The notes below the pieces were generated by a model. The model was not told where the DNA came from. It worked only from the letters and a program-made list of their open reading frames with translations, and ran no database searches. The translations under genes and the position numbers were made by a program. 64,000 nucleotides of DNA from Prochlorococcus sp. AG-402-O21 (GTDB taxonomy: Bacteria; Cyanobacteriota; Cyanobacteriia; PCC-6307; Cyanobiaceae), in contig QCIZ01000002.1 in assembly GCA_003216375.1 (NCBI GenBank), positions 1 through 64,000 on the forward strand, read 5' to 3'. Positions within the stretch are counted from its first letter, which is position 1. Each line of letters opens with the position of its first letter. Shown piece by piece: positions 1 through 8,042 of the stretch.

Positions 1-390
1 ATTTTATTAATGATAACAGGGCTTCTTTATTTACTATATTTAGGCTTATCAAACGAAAAAATAAATATCAAAGATTTAATAATAAATAATTCTTTGTCAA
101 TGGTTATTATCTTTACAATAATGTATTCCATAAGTTATTTAAGCTTTAAAATTTTTGGAATTAATTCATTAGGAATGGGTGATATAAAGCTCTCTTCTAT
201 TAGTACAATATGGCTTGGTATTGAATTAAGTTTTTTATCGTTATGTATTTCATTTTTTCTATCAGCCATATATAGTTTATACGGAAAACTTACTAAAAGA
301 TTTTCACCATTTCAACAGTATCCATTTGCACCATTTTTATCAATTGGGATATTTTGTTCTTGGTTTATAGATAAGATTCAAACTTTCTAA
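1..390 (+). CDS. Prepilin peptidase (type IV leader peptidase), C-terminal part, cut by window edge
   Basis: Membrane aspartic protease family A24, which cleaves the leader of type IV pilin-like precursors. The motif GMGDIKLSSI, preceded by hydrophobic segments, matches the second catalytic Asp region (GxGDxK) of PilD-type enzymes. The frame is open back to base 1 (Ile-Leu-Leu before the first Met), so the N-terminus, with the first catalytic Asp and any zinc-binding Cys pairs, lies outside the window. At least three membrane segments are visible, and the protein ends shortly after the last one. The family assignment is good; whether the full enzyme is intact cannot be judged here. Confidence 0.8.
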   Translation: MLLMITGLLYLLYLGLSNEKINIKDLIINNSLSMVIIFTIMYSISYLSFKIFGINSLGMGDIKLSSISTIWLGIELSFLSLCISFFLSAIYSLYGKLTKRFSPFQQYPFAPFLSIGIFCSWFIDKIQTF

Positions 391-441
391 TCCCTTTAAA
401 GGTACTCAAGGTATTAAATTAAATTCAATCACAAAATAGCT

Positions 442-1326
442 GTGTCATTATTCGACTGGTTTGCTGATAGAAGGAAAGGCCAATTTGTTGGCAAAGTTAC
501 TCAGGAATCTGAAGAAAGTGATGGACTATGGGAAAAATGTCCGGAATGTGGACAAGTAGTTTATAGAAAAGATTTAATAGATAATTGTAGTGTTTGTAAT
601 AATTGTGGGCATCACAATCGAATAGATAGCAAAGAGAGAATAAGACTAATTACTGATCCAAATACATTTATATCAATCAATAATCATTTAACCCCAGTTG
701 ACCCTCTGGGTTTCAAAGATCGACGAGCTTACGCAGATAGACTAAGAGAAAGTCAAGCGAGCACTGGACTTAAAGATGGAGTATTAACAGGGACCTGTGA
801 AGTAAATTCTATTCCTATGGCATTGGCCGTAATGGATTTCAGATTCATGGGTGGCTCAATGGGTTCTGTTGTAGGAGAGAAGATTACACGGCTTATCGAA
901 CACTCAACCAAAGAAAAGTTGCCATTGCTAATTGTTTGTGCTTCGGGTGGTGCTCGAATGCAAGAAGGGATGCTAAGCCTAATGCAAATGGCAAAGATTT
1001 CAGGAGCCCTTGAACGACATAGAGACGCTCAATTGCTCTATATGCCTTTACTTACCCATCCCACCACTGGAGGAGTAACTGCTAGTTTTGCAATGCTTGG
1101 AGATTTAATACTTGCAGAACCAAAAGCACTGATTGGTTTTGCGGGTAGAAGAGTAATCGAACAAACACTGAGAGAGAAACTACCTGATAATTTCCAAACT
1201 GCGGAATATCTCCAAGATCATGGTTTCGTAGATACCATTGTACCAAGAACGGAACTCAAAGAAACTTTGACTAAGATACTTCGATTACATAAAACACAAG
1301 AAGTAAAATCAAGAACCAATGCTTAA
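442..1326 (+). CDS. accD: Acetyl-CoA carboxylase carboxyltransferase subunit beta
   Basis: Beta subunit of the carboxyltransferase that, with AccA, moves the carboxyl group from biotin carrier protein to acetyl-CoA, giving malonyl-CoA for fatty acid synthesis in the cytoplasm. An N-terminal four-Cys zinc finger is visible (Cys33, Cys36, Cys52, Cys55), followed by the crotonase-like core with [12 protein letters not shown] and [11 protein letters not shown]. The 294-residue length fits bacterial AccD. The start is GTG, chosen because it gives the conserved MSLFDWF beginning. The last codons overlap the next gene by 8 bases, suggesting co-transcription. Confidence 0.96.
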   Translation: MSLFDWFADRRKGQFVGKVTQESEESDGLWEKCPECGQVVYRKDLIDNCSVCNNCGHHNRIDSKERIRLITDPNTFISINNHLTPVDPLGFKDRRAYADRLRESQASTGLKDGVLTGTCEVNSIPMALAVMDFRFMGGSMGSVVGEKITRLIEHSTKEKLPLLIVCASGGARMQEGMLSLMQMAKISGALERHRDAQLLYMPLLTHPTTGGVTASFAMLGDLILAEPKALIGFAGRRVIEQTLREKLPDNFQTAEYLQDHGFVDTIVPRTELKETLTKILRLHKTQEVKSRTNA

Positions 1327-1723
1327 AATAAATCAAGAGATAAAAAATAAATTTAATCATCTCTTGAACATATTAGTACTAATATTAATAATTTTATTCA
1401 ACAGGACAAATATAGTATTTGGAGCAGATATCAATTGGTTTGAAGTTAGTCAAATGCCTGCTGGAGTTCAATATTTAGATAGAGATAGTATTGATATTGA
1501 AGGAAAAGGAATAATAGAACTAACGACAAAATACATAAAAATCGACTCTAGTACTTCAAAGGAAATAAAGGAGAATATTTATATAATGAGAATCAATTGT
1601 ATGACTAATAAATTCAAGGATATTTCAGTTAATGGTAAAAAGAATTTATCCGCAAAATGGGAAGACCCTAATGGGGATAAACTATTAGATGATGTGATTT
1701 CAGATAGCTGCAAAAATGTTTAA
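1319..1723 (+). CDS. Secreted protein of unknown function, adhesin-E-like fold possible
   Basis: A 134-residue protein with a basic start and a hydrophobic stretch at about residues 13-36, readable as a signal peptide or membrane anchor. The mature part begins [21 protein letters not shown] Trp, a Tyr-x-Asp and a Ser-Ile at this spacing are typical of short periplasmic proteins of the surface-adhesin-E-like type, but that similarity is from memory only. Two Cys (in IMRINCMT and SDSCKN) could pair. It overlaps the end of accD by 8 bases, so it is probably on the same transcript, with no evident link to fatty acid synthesis. Confidence 0.7.
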   Translation: MLKINQEIKNKFNHLLNILVLILIILFNRTNIVFGADINWFEVSQMPAGVQYLDRDSIDIEGKGIIELTTKYIKIDSSTSKEIKENIYIMRINCMTNKFKDISVNGKKNLSAKWEDPNGDKLLDDVISDSCKNV

Positions 1724-1744
1724 ACTCATCATTTATTTAAAAGA

Positions 1745-2845
1745 ATGATCAATACAGATCATCCTCTCCGCATAGCAATTGCAGGACTAGGTTTCGGTGA
1801 AAGTGTTCATATTCCTGCATCATTATCTAATAAAAATATTGAGCTTGTGGGATTGTGGCATCCTCGGCCAGAAAGGCTTCAAGAAGCCTGCGATAAGCAC
1901 AATTTACTTGCCTACGAGAAATGGGAGGATTTAGTCAATGATTCCAATGTAGATGGAATAATCATAGCCACTCCGCCAGCCCCCAGATACGAGCTTGCAC
2001 TAGAGGCAATTAAAGGAGGAAAACATCTTCTACTAGAAAAGCCAACTTGCTTAAACTCTGAGGAAGTAAAAGAGCTTCAAAGAAATGCCCTAAAAAGAGA
2101 TTTAAAAATAGCTGTCGATTACGAATATCGAGCGGTTCCTCTGTTCATGCAAGCAAAGCGAATAATTAACGAGAAGAAACTAGATGAACCATATTTTGTA
2201 AAACTAGATTGGCTAATGAGCAGCAGAGCTAATCCAGATAGACCATGGAATTGGTATTCAGACGAAGATTCTGGTGGAGGGGTACTGGGCGCGTTAGGTA
2301 CCCATGCTTTTGACATGATTCATTGGCTAATTGGTCCAACACATTCATTAAGCGCAATAAATTCAACTTCAATCAAACAAAGATTTTTCACCCAATCAAA
2401 AACCACTAAACAAGTGACAAGTGAAGATGTAAGCATTTCTCAACTACAAATTAAAAGCATTAATAACAATTTGATTCCAGTCCAAGTAAATCTCTCTGCC
2501 GTAACAAAACAAAGCAGGGGTTTTAGTCTAGAAATTTATGGCGGCAATGGAACTCTTATTCTTAGCAGTGACAATCAGAACGATTATGTACACGGATTTG
2601 GGCTGTGGTTCTCAACTAAGGAAGACGTTCTTAAAAGTATTCAACCAGATTCAGATCTTTCTTTTTCAAAAATCTGGACAGATGGACGAATTGCCCCAGT
2701 AGCAAGAATACAAAACTGGTGGGCTCAAAGCATAAAAGAAGGTACACCAGTTATTCCAGGCTTAGCTGAGGGATTAGCAAGCCAAATTGTTTGTGACAAG
2801 ATTAAAGAATCAAACTCGATTGGAATGAAGCTTGAAATCAATTAG
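1745..2845 (+). CDS. Gfo/Idh/MocA family NAD(P)-dependent oxidoreductase
   Basis: Predicted cytoplasmic sugar- or inositol-type dehydrogenase of 366 residues. The N-terminal Rossmann fold shows AIAGLGFG at residues 11-18, and the family EKP motif (LLLEKPTC) lies at 98-100. Further on, GVLGALGTHAFDMIHWL matches the conserved region with the catalytic His in a GxHxxD arrangement. The C-terminal half is the beta-sheet domain typical of the family. The substrate cannot be told from sequence. It starts 22 bases after the preceding gene and may be read from the accD promoter. Confidence 0.85.
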   Translation: MINTDHPLRIAIAGLGFGESVHIPASLSNKNIELVGLWHPRPERLQEACDKHNLLAYEKWEDLVNDSNVDGIIIATPPAPRYELALEAIKGGKHLLLEKPTCLNSEEVKELQRNALKRDLKIAVDYEYRAVPLFMQAKRIINEKKLDEPYFVKLDWLMSSRANPDRPWNWYSDEDSGGGVLGALGTHAFDMIHWLIGPTHSLSAINSTSIKQRFFTQSKTTKQVTSEDVSISQLQIKSINNNLIPVQVNLSAVTKQSRGFSLEIYGGNGTLILSSDNQNDYVHGFGLWFSTKEDVLKSIQPDSDLSFSKIWTDGRIAPVARIQNWWAQSIKEGTPVIPGLAEGLASQIVCDKIKESNSIGMKLEIN

Positions 2846-2942
2846 AGAAATTCACTAAATAAAAAAAAAATTTTTTAGGTGTCATAAGCCACAAAAAGGG
2901 CCTTTGATATGGAATAATCTTAAGGAAATTTTTGTTGCATAA

Positions 2943-4010
2943 ATGGCACTCTCGTACTACGCAGAAGAACTAAAGAAAACAGCAAGTGCCATAGCCCAGC
3001 CAGGCAAAGGGATTCTTGCTGTCGATGAATCAACTAAAACAGTAGGTAAAAGGCTTGCTTCAATAGGTGTTGAGAACACTGAGGACAACAGAAAAGCATA
3101 TAGAGGTATGCTTTTCACCACAGAAGGTCTTGGAAACTTCATAAGCGGAGCGATCCTTTTCGAAGAAACTCTTTTCCAAAACCATCCAGATGGTGAGCCT
3201 ATGGTTAAGAAGCTTGAAAAGCTAGGCATTATTCCAGGAATCAAGGTTGATAAAGGTCTAAGACCATTAGCTGGTGGACACGATGTAGAAACTTTTTGTT
3301 CAGGTTTAGACGGTCTTGTTGAAAGAGCTGCTGATTATTACGAGCAAGGTGCAAGATTTGCTAAGTGGAGAGCAGTGCTTCAAATAACAGACGATGGTTG
3401 TCCTTCTAAACTTTCTATCAGAGAAAACGCTTGGGGTTTAGCAAGATACGCTAGATCTGTACAAGAATCTGGCTTGGTTCCAATTATTGAACCAGAAATC
3501 TTAATGGATGGTTCACATTCAATTGAAAAGACAGCAGCAGTTCAAGAAGAAGTAATTAAAGAAGTTTACTTGGCTTGCCAGGTAAACGGAGTACTTCTAG
3601 AGGGAACTCTTCTAAAGCCATCAATGACGGTTCAAGGTGCTGACAGTTCAACAAAAGCTGATCCTCAGCAAGTAGCTGAAATGACAATCCGTACAATGGA
3701 ACGCTGTGTACCTGCAAGTGTCCCTGGTATTACTTTCCTTTCAGGTGGTTTGAGCGAGGAAGCAGCATCAGTTTATTTAAATCTGATGAATAAGATCGAC
3801 AGAAAGGCTAAGTGGAATGTTTCATTCTCATATGGTCGTGCTTTACAACATTCATGTCTAAAAGCATGGAAAGGCTCGAACACTTCTGATGGACAAAAAG
3901 CACTCATAGCTAGAGCGCAAGCAAACTCTGAGGCATCAAAAGGATTGTATGTTGCTGGTTCTCAGCCTTCTTCTGATGAACAATTATTTGTAGCTGGATA
4001 CAAGTACTAA
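2943..4010 (+). CDS. fda: Fructose-bisphosphate aldolase class I
   Basis: Interconverts fructose 1,6-bisphosphate with dihydroxyacetone phosphate and glyceraldehyde 3-phosphate (and probably sedoheptulose bisphosphate) in glycolysis and the Calvin cycle. The Schiff-base lysine is K225 in LLEGTLLKPSM, and other conserved active-site stretches are ILAVDEST, KVDKG (101-105) and ARFAKWRAV (K141). The 355-residue length matches class I enzymes of plants and animals. The gap of about 97 bases upstream and the strong terminator downstream suggest its own transcription unit. Codon choice is more uniform than in neighbours, in keeping with high expression. Confidence 0.96.
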   Translation: MALSYYAEELKKTASAIAQPGKGILAVDESTKTVGKRLASIGVENTEDNRKAYRGMLFTTEGLGNFISGAILFEETLFQNHPDGEPMVKKLEKLGIIPGIKVDKGLRPLAGGHDVETFCSGLDGLVERAADYYEQGARFAKWRAVLQITDDGCPSKLSIRENAWGLARYARSVQESGLVPIIEPEILMDGSHSIEKTAAVQEEVIKEVYLACQVNGVLLEGTLLKPSMTVQGADSSTKADPQQVAEMTIRTMERCVPASVPGITFLSGGLSEEAASVYLNLMNKIDRKAKWNVSFSYGRALQHSCLKAWKGSNTSDGQKALIARAQANSEASKGLYVAGSQPSSDEQLFVAGYKY

Positions 4011-4025
4011 GCTAAAAAAGCTAAC

Positions 4026-4062
4026 AAAAAGCTGCTATCTCTCTTTGATAGCAGCTTTTTTA
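4026..4062. terminator. Hairpin terminator between convergent fda and purQ
   Basis: Perfect 9-bp inverted repeat, GCTGCTATC (4031-4039) and GATAGCAGC (4047-4055), with a 7-base loop. A-rich sequence flanks the left side and a T-run follows the right side, so the stem can extend by A-T pairs. The A-tract/T-tract symmetry means it can serve both fda (plus strand) and purQ (minus strand). Confidence 0.9.
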
Positions 4063-4080
4063 ATGCATTGATTTATAAAT

Positions 4081-4734
4081 TCAAGAAAGTAGTGTACTAA
4101 GAATTGACTTGCCATCAATATTACCTAAAGCATCATCACAAGCTCTTTCAGGATGTGGCATCATCCCCAAAACATTTCCTTTTTTATTTGTAATTCCAGC
4201 AATATCATTGATTGATCCATTTGGGTTATGAGCGTATTTTAGAGCAATCGAATCATCATCCTGCAATTTTTTCAAGACGTCATTGCTACATTGATATCTA
4301 CCTTCTCCATGAGCGATAGGTAGTGAAATGGAATCATGTATTTTATAATTTTTCATCCAAGATGATTTTGTGCTTTCAATAGATAAATTTGCTCTATCAC
4401 ATATAAAATTTAGATTCTTATTTCTTGTCAAAGCTCCTTGCAAGAGACCAAGTTCAGTAAGTATTTGAAACCCATTACAAATACCAAGAACTTTTCCACC
4501 TTTATCAACAAAAGAGATTAAAGAGTTTAAAACAGGTGCGAATCTTGCTATTGCCCCACAGCGTAAATAGTCTCCATAACTAAACCCCCCTGGAATGACA
4601 ATTGCGTCATAACTACTTAAATCAGTAGTTTCATGCCATAGAAAACTTGTAGGAATTCCTAGGCATCCTTCAGTAGCCCACCTAACGTCCCTGTCGCAGT
4701 TCGATCCAGGAAAAACAATAATTCCGATATTCAT
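4081..4734 (-). CDS. purQ: Phosphoribosylformylglycinamidine synthase, glutaminase subunit PurQ
   Basis: Class I glutamine amidotransferase subunit that supplies ammonia to PurL for the fourth step of purine synthesis. The nucleophile Cys86 sits in VLGICNGFQ, and the catalytic His194-Glu196 pair lies in [10 protein letters not shown] near the C-terminus. The 217-residue length matches the small PurQ of the three-subunit system, and the adjacent purS confirms that type. Only 4 bases separate it from purS, so the two are co-transcribed. purL is not in this window. Confidence 0.96.
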   Translation of the reverse strand: MNIGIIVFPGSNCDRDVRWATEGCLGIPTSFLWHETTDLSSYDAIVIPGGFSYGDYLRCGAIARFAPVLNSLISFVDKGGKVLGICNGFQILTELGLLQGALTRNKNLNFICDRANLSIESTKSSWMKNYKIHDSISLPIAHGEGRYQCSNDVLKKLQDDDSIALKYAHNPNGSINDIAGITNKKGNVLGMMPHPERACDDALGNIDGKSILSTLLS

Positions 4735-4738
4735 TTAT

Positions 4739-5011
4739 TTAGTTTGTAAGAGTTTTCTGTTCGTCCTTAAATTCCAAAGACCAGTCCTCAATAACAGGGT
4801 TTGCGAGCAATCGATCACTCATCAACTCAATCTTCGATCGAGCTTCCTCCTTATTTGCCGCTTCGATCTCAAGTTCAATAGATTTACCAATTCTTAGTTG
4901 AGTAACTCCATCTATTCCTAATCTCTTAGTAGCTGCCCTAGTAGCCTCTCCCGCCGGATCCAAAACAGAAGGTCTTAAATGAACAAAAACTCTTGCTTTA
5001 AATAAAGACAC
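4739..5011 (-). CDS. purS: Phosphoribosylformylglycinamidine synthase subunit PurS
   Basis: Small subunit that bridges PurQ and PurL in the PurSQL complex. The sequence FKARVFVHLRPSVLDPAGEA with TKRLGI and RIGKSIEL is the standard PurS pattern. At 90 residues it is slightly longer than the common 80-85. It leads the purS-purQ pair; the upstream gap of about 100 bases must hold the promoter, though no box is clear enough to call. Confidence 0.95.
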   Translation of the reverse strand: MSLFKARVFVHLRPSVLDPAGEATRAATKRLGIDGVTQLRIGKSIELEIEAANKEEARSKIELMSDRLLANPVIEDWSLEFKDEQKTLTN

Positions 5012-5118
5012 TTTTAAAATTCAATGGGATTTTCTACACCGTTCCTTTAGTTAATCCAAGGAATAAGGTTACAAAGTTATTGTAGATAATATTTGATAAA
5101 TTTCTAATTGATACTTTC

Positions 5119-5289
5119 TCATTGTTCACTTATTAATCCTTTACCTAGGCATGTCAGACAAGTGTGATAACAATTTGGGCTAGATTTCATATAACCATTA
5201 CCGCCACATTTATTGCAGGTCTTCAGGTTCAAAGCATTAGCAACACTCTGAACTTCATTTTTCTGGGTAGTGGAAACTGCTTGACTCAC
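5119..5289 (-). CDS. Small zinc-ribbon protein of about 56 residues, DnaJ-like CxxC pairs
   Basis: A short minus-strand frame ends in TGA at 5119 and encodes two CxxCxGxG-like elements: TCNKCGGNGY and, after a His-containing linker, HTCLTCLGKG. An extra Cys sits in SSPNCYHTC. This spacing is typical of a zinc-ribbon or DnaJ central-domain module. Two stop codons bound it upstream; the only plausible start is GTG at 5289, without a strong ribosome site. It lies between purS and the COG0523 GTPase, a family of predicted zinc chaperones, so a zinc-dependent role is conceivable but not shown. The plus-strand frame across the same bases has no recognisable features. Confidence 0.68.
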   Translation of the reverse strand: MSQAVSTTQKNEVQSVANALNLKTCNKCGGNGYMKSSPNCYHTCLTCLGKGLISEQ

Positions 5290-5420
5290 GACAAAAAGTC
5301 CGGGAAGAAACTATTAGAAAATTGGTTTAAGAGGATTATCTCCTAACTCACAAAGAATCGCGGATAAAAATAAAAATACAACCTATTTTTAATATAAATA
5401 TAATAATTTGAACTGATTAA

Positions 5421-6464
5421 TTAAAAGGAAGATTCAAAAGCTTTTTCAACTCCGCTTTTCAGGCTCAAAGAGACTAAATCAATCCCAGCCTTAGAAGGTT
5501 TCCAAGAATCATCATTCACACTCTCAAACCATGAATTAAATCTAGATCCAACCATTTGGATCTGAAGAGGCAAAGCCTTACCCTCTATCCAGCATCTCCC
5601 TTTTATACGAAGAATTTGATATTCCCGAACAAGTTTTAAAAGAACTTCTTTCAATACATCTTGATCAATTGGGAATTCAAATCTTAAATGCTCACTTATT
5701 ACATCAACATGGTCATGGTCATGGTCATGGTCATGGTCATGGTCATTTTGATCTGATCGAGAAATATTGTTTTGTTCTTTGCAAAGGCCTAGAATTACTG
5801 AAGGTTCAATTTTTCCATTAGATATTGGCAGAATATTAGTAATGGAATTCCCTTGCTTTTTTACCTCATCCCTAACCAATGAAAAACTTTTTTCAGAAAG
5901 CAAATCAGACCTACTAATCAAAACGAGATCAGCAGAAATCAATTGGTCTCTAAAAAGACCATTTATTGGAGTTAAATGATCAATACTATTATCATTTGTT
6001 ATTTGTTCATTAATACTTTTTAAATCACCCACTGGACTTCCGTTTGAGAGAGCATATCCATCAACCAAAGTTACGACACCATTAATGAAAACCTTACTTC
6101 TTATTGCAGGCCAATTAACAGCTTGAAGTAAAGGCTTTGGCAAAGCAAGACCACTGGTTTCAATAATGATTCCATCAAGCTGGTTTGATCTAAGGAGCAA
6201 GGCTTCCATTGCAGGTAAGAAGTCCTCTTGAACAGTGCAACATAAACAGCCATTATTCAATTCAACTATTCTTTCATCTACTTCATCATCAGGGCAAAAG
6301 CCACAGGTCTTAAGAAGGTCTCCATCTAAGCCTACTGTTCCAAATTCATTAACAACTACAGCTAGACGTTGACGAGCTTCACTTAAAAGATGTCTCAGGA
6401 GTGTTGTTTTGCCGGAGCCCAAAAACCCTGTAACCACAGTAACTGGTATACGACTATCACTCAT
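5421..6464 (-). CDS. COG0523 metallochaperone GTPase (CobW/ZNG1/YjiA family) with His-Asp tract
   Basis: P-loop GTPase of the G3E family, whose members load zinc, cobalt or nickel into client proteins. Walker A is GFLGSGKT (13-20), and the family metal-binding CxCC motif is Cys73-Cys75-Cys76 in NNGCLCCTV. The base-recognition motif reads SRSD (184-187), a variant of NKxD. A run of six Asp-His pairs at 241-252, in the linker before the C-terminal domain, is a likely extra metal site. Length 347 fits the family. It lies 20 bases after the pentapeptide gene and is probably in one operon with it. The exact metal cannot be assigned. Confidence 0.88.
   Translation of the reverse strand: MSDSRIPVTVVTGFLGSGKTTLLRHLLSEARQRLAVVVNEFGTVGLDGDLLKTCGFCPDDEVDERIVELNNGCLCCTVQEDFLPAMEALLLRSNQLDGIIIETSGLALPKPLLQAVNWPAIRSKVFINGVVTLVDGYALSNGSPVGDLKSINEQITNDNSIDHLTPINGLFRDQLISADLVLISRSDLLSEKSFSLVRDEVKKQGNSITNILPISNGKIEPSVILGLCKEQNNISRSDQNDHDHDHDHDHDHVDVISEHLRFEFPIDQDVLKEVLLKLVREYQILRIKGRCWIEGKALPLQIQMVGSRFNSWFESVNDDSWKPSKAGIDLVSLSLKSGVEKAFESSF
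5708..5743. repeat. Six perfect copies of a 6-bp unit (CATGGT) encoding the Asp-His tract
   Basis: Six uninterrupted copies of CATGGT on the plus strand read as GAC-CAT (Asp-His) on the coding minus strand. Every pair uses the same codons, which is the state expected of a repeat that grows and shrinks by slippage. Changes of one unit stay in frame, so the metal-binding tract can vary in length without breaking the gene. Confidence 0.93.
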
Positions 6465-6484
6465 CTTTATTTTTGTTCAACAAG

Positions 6485-6997
6485 TTAGCAACCAAGACTA
6501 TAGCTTGTATCCTCCTCGGTCTTTGAATTTGTTCCAGAAGCCATAGAACATAGTTCCTTTTGTTGTATTCGACTTATTACCGCATCTGTAAAGTCAGCTC
6601 CTTCAATAAGAGCATCTGTGAAGGTACTTTCCATCAATAATGCACCATTGAAGTCAACATCCCTTAAATCAGCTCCTTCGAAATCAGTTGCATATGCCAA
6701 AGCGTCATTTAGCTGCGCACCATGCAAATCCGCTCCATTCAATTTACTATTATTAAACACTGCTCCTGTCAGGTTTGATTCACTGAAATTTATGCCCTTT
6801 AGATCTAGTTTTACGAAATCATTTCCACTTAAATCCTGGCTAGACATATCCTGGGAAATATTTAGTTCTTCTTGATTGCGAATCTCAGCAGGAGTTCTAG
6901 CGAAAACACTTTGAGCAGGAAAGATCAAAACAAAAATAAGTAATGCAGCAAAAACAATTGCTTTAAAATCAGAGATGAAAGAAGTTTTTTTGTTCAT
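6485..6997 (-). CDS. Pentapeptide-repeat protein with signal peptide, probable thylakoid lumen or periplasm
   Basis: A 170-residue protein. Residues 1-34 form a signal peptide (basic start, long hydrophobic core, SVFA cleavage region). From about residue 55 the A(D/N)LxX pattern repeats, as in GVDFNGALL-like and EGADLRDVDF units, giving a right-handed quadrilateral helix of about 15 turns. The size and layout resemble the lumenal pentapeptide proteins of cyanobacteria and chloroplasts, whose function is unknown. A Cys close to the end (SLGC) and another about 20 residues earlier could pair. It begins the minus-strand unit that continues into the COG0523 GTPase. Confidence 0.85.
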   Translation of the reverse strand: MNKKTSFISDFKAIVFAALLIFVLIFPAQSVFARTPAEIRNQEELNISQDMSSQDLSGNDFVKLDLKGINFSESNLTGAVFNNSKLNGADLHGAQLNDALAYATDFEGADLRDVDFNGALLMESTFTDALIEGADFTDAVISRIQQKELCSMASGTNSKTEEDTSYSLGC

Positions 6998-7068
6998 TGG
7001 AGCTTAAAAGGACTTTTAACAGGTAATTTAATTATTCACGTTATGGCAAATAGGGCCAAGAATGAATC

Positions 7069-7686
7069 ATGTCAATGAGCTTAAGAGTAATAGTTCCTCC
7101 GCACCCACTCATATCACATTGGTTAACTATTTTAAGGAACCCTACTACCCCAGAAATCCTCTATGCAACAGGCCTAGAACAACTTGGTACCTGGCTCACT
7201 TATGAAGCTCTGAGAGATTGGATCCCAAGTAAAAAAGAACAGCTCACTACTTCAGCAGGAACAACTGAATGTTCAATTATTGATCCAAATATTCCTATTT
7301 TGGCAATTCCTTATTTGCCTGCAGGGCTTGAGCTCTTTAGAGGTGCTAGAAATTTAATTCCTAATTTAAATTTGTGTATTGGCGGGCTGCCTAAAGAAAT
7401 TGAGGAAAATGCAGGAATTATTTTTTACATAGATCAAATAACAACCGGTAAACAACTTTTAAAAGATTTAAATCATCTTAAAGATAAAAAAATTGATGCA
7501 AGAAGGATAAGAGTAATTTCAGCATTAGCCGCTAATCAAGGACTTAAAGAAATCGGTGAAAATATTCAAGATTTGAATATTTATTGTGCTTGTATAGATC
7601 CTGAATTAATATCAGAAAGTGAAATATCACCCGGAATTGGTGATCCATCATTACGTATCAAAACCAGAGTCACCTCATCGGACTAG
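7069..7686 (+). CDS. Uracil phosphoribosyltransferase homologue with altered PRPP loop
   Basis: 205 residues, collinear with UPRT (salvage of uracil with PRPP to UMP). The N-terminal VPPHPLISHWLTILRN and the C-terminal ISPGIGDPSLR (compare PGLGDAGDR for uracil binding) fix the family. The PRPP-binding loop, normally DxMxATGG, here reads IDQITTGKQ: the first acidic residue, Thr and Gly remain but the second Gly is Lys. Several other charged active-site residues are also not evident. It may be a low-activity enzyme or a regulatory relative, so I do not assign upp firmly. It starts at ATG, divergent from the pentapeptide gene. Confidence 0.75.
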   Translation: MSMSLRVIVPPHPLISHWLTILRNPTTPEILYATGLEQLGTWLTYEALRDWIPSKKEQLTTSAGTTECSIIDPNIPILAIPYLPAGLELFRGARNLIPNLNLCIGGLPKEIEENAGIIFYIDQITTGKQLLKDLNHLKDKKIDARRIRVISALAANQGLKEIGENIQDLNIYCACIDPELISESEISPGIGDPSLRIKTRVTSSD

Positions 7687-7710
7687 CATTTAAAGAAGTT
7701 ATTCAAAGTT

Positions 7711-8010
7711 ATGAGCCAATACCGAGATTCAAATTCAGGAAGTTTGGCATCATTAATTAGTGGTGCCGTACTTGGAGCTGCAGGTCTAGCTTGGTGGTTA
7801 CTTTCTGAAGCCGAGAAAAGGCAAGAAACCAGAAAGCAAAAGGCAATGCTTTATGCACCAAGAATTCAAGATGGCTCTGAGGCAACTGAATTAGAATCAA
7901 ATACTCTAGGCAATCAAAGCAACGAACACCTTGAGCAACGTGTTGAACAGCTTAATTCGGCGATAGCAGACGTACGGAAACAATTAGAAGACCTGGGATC
8001 TTCTAATTAA
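7711..8010 (+). CDS. Small single-span membrane protein with C-terminal coiled coil, unknown function
   Basis: A 99-residue protein. Residues about 11-31 ([20 protein letters not shown]) form a Gly/Ala-rich membrane helix, followed by a basic patch ([13 protein letters not shown]). Residues 73-96 show heptad spacing of Leu and Val ([19 protein letters not shown]), consistent with a short coiled coil. I know of no function for this type of protein. It follows the UPRT homologue by 24 bases and precedes ilvD by 32, so all three may share a transcript. Confidence 0.7.
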   Translation: MSQYRDSNSGSLASLISGAVLGAAGLAWWLLSEAEKRQETRKQKAMLYAPRIQDGSEATELESNTLGNQSNEHLEQRVEQLNSAIADVRKQLEDLGSSN

Positions 8011-8042
8011 TTCTAATTTTTAAACAATTAAATAGAAATCAA

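Noticed and set aside
5164-5346. Plus-strand frame of 60 codons downstream of purS
   Set aside because: The opposite strand across the same bases encodes a convincing Cys-pair zinc-ribbon protein; the plus frame has no motif and a poor start.
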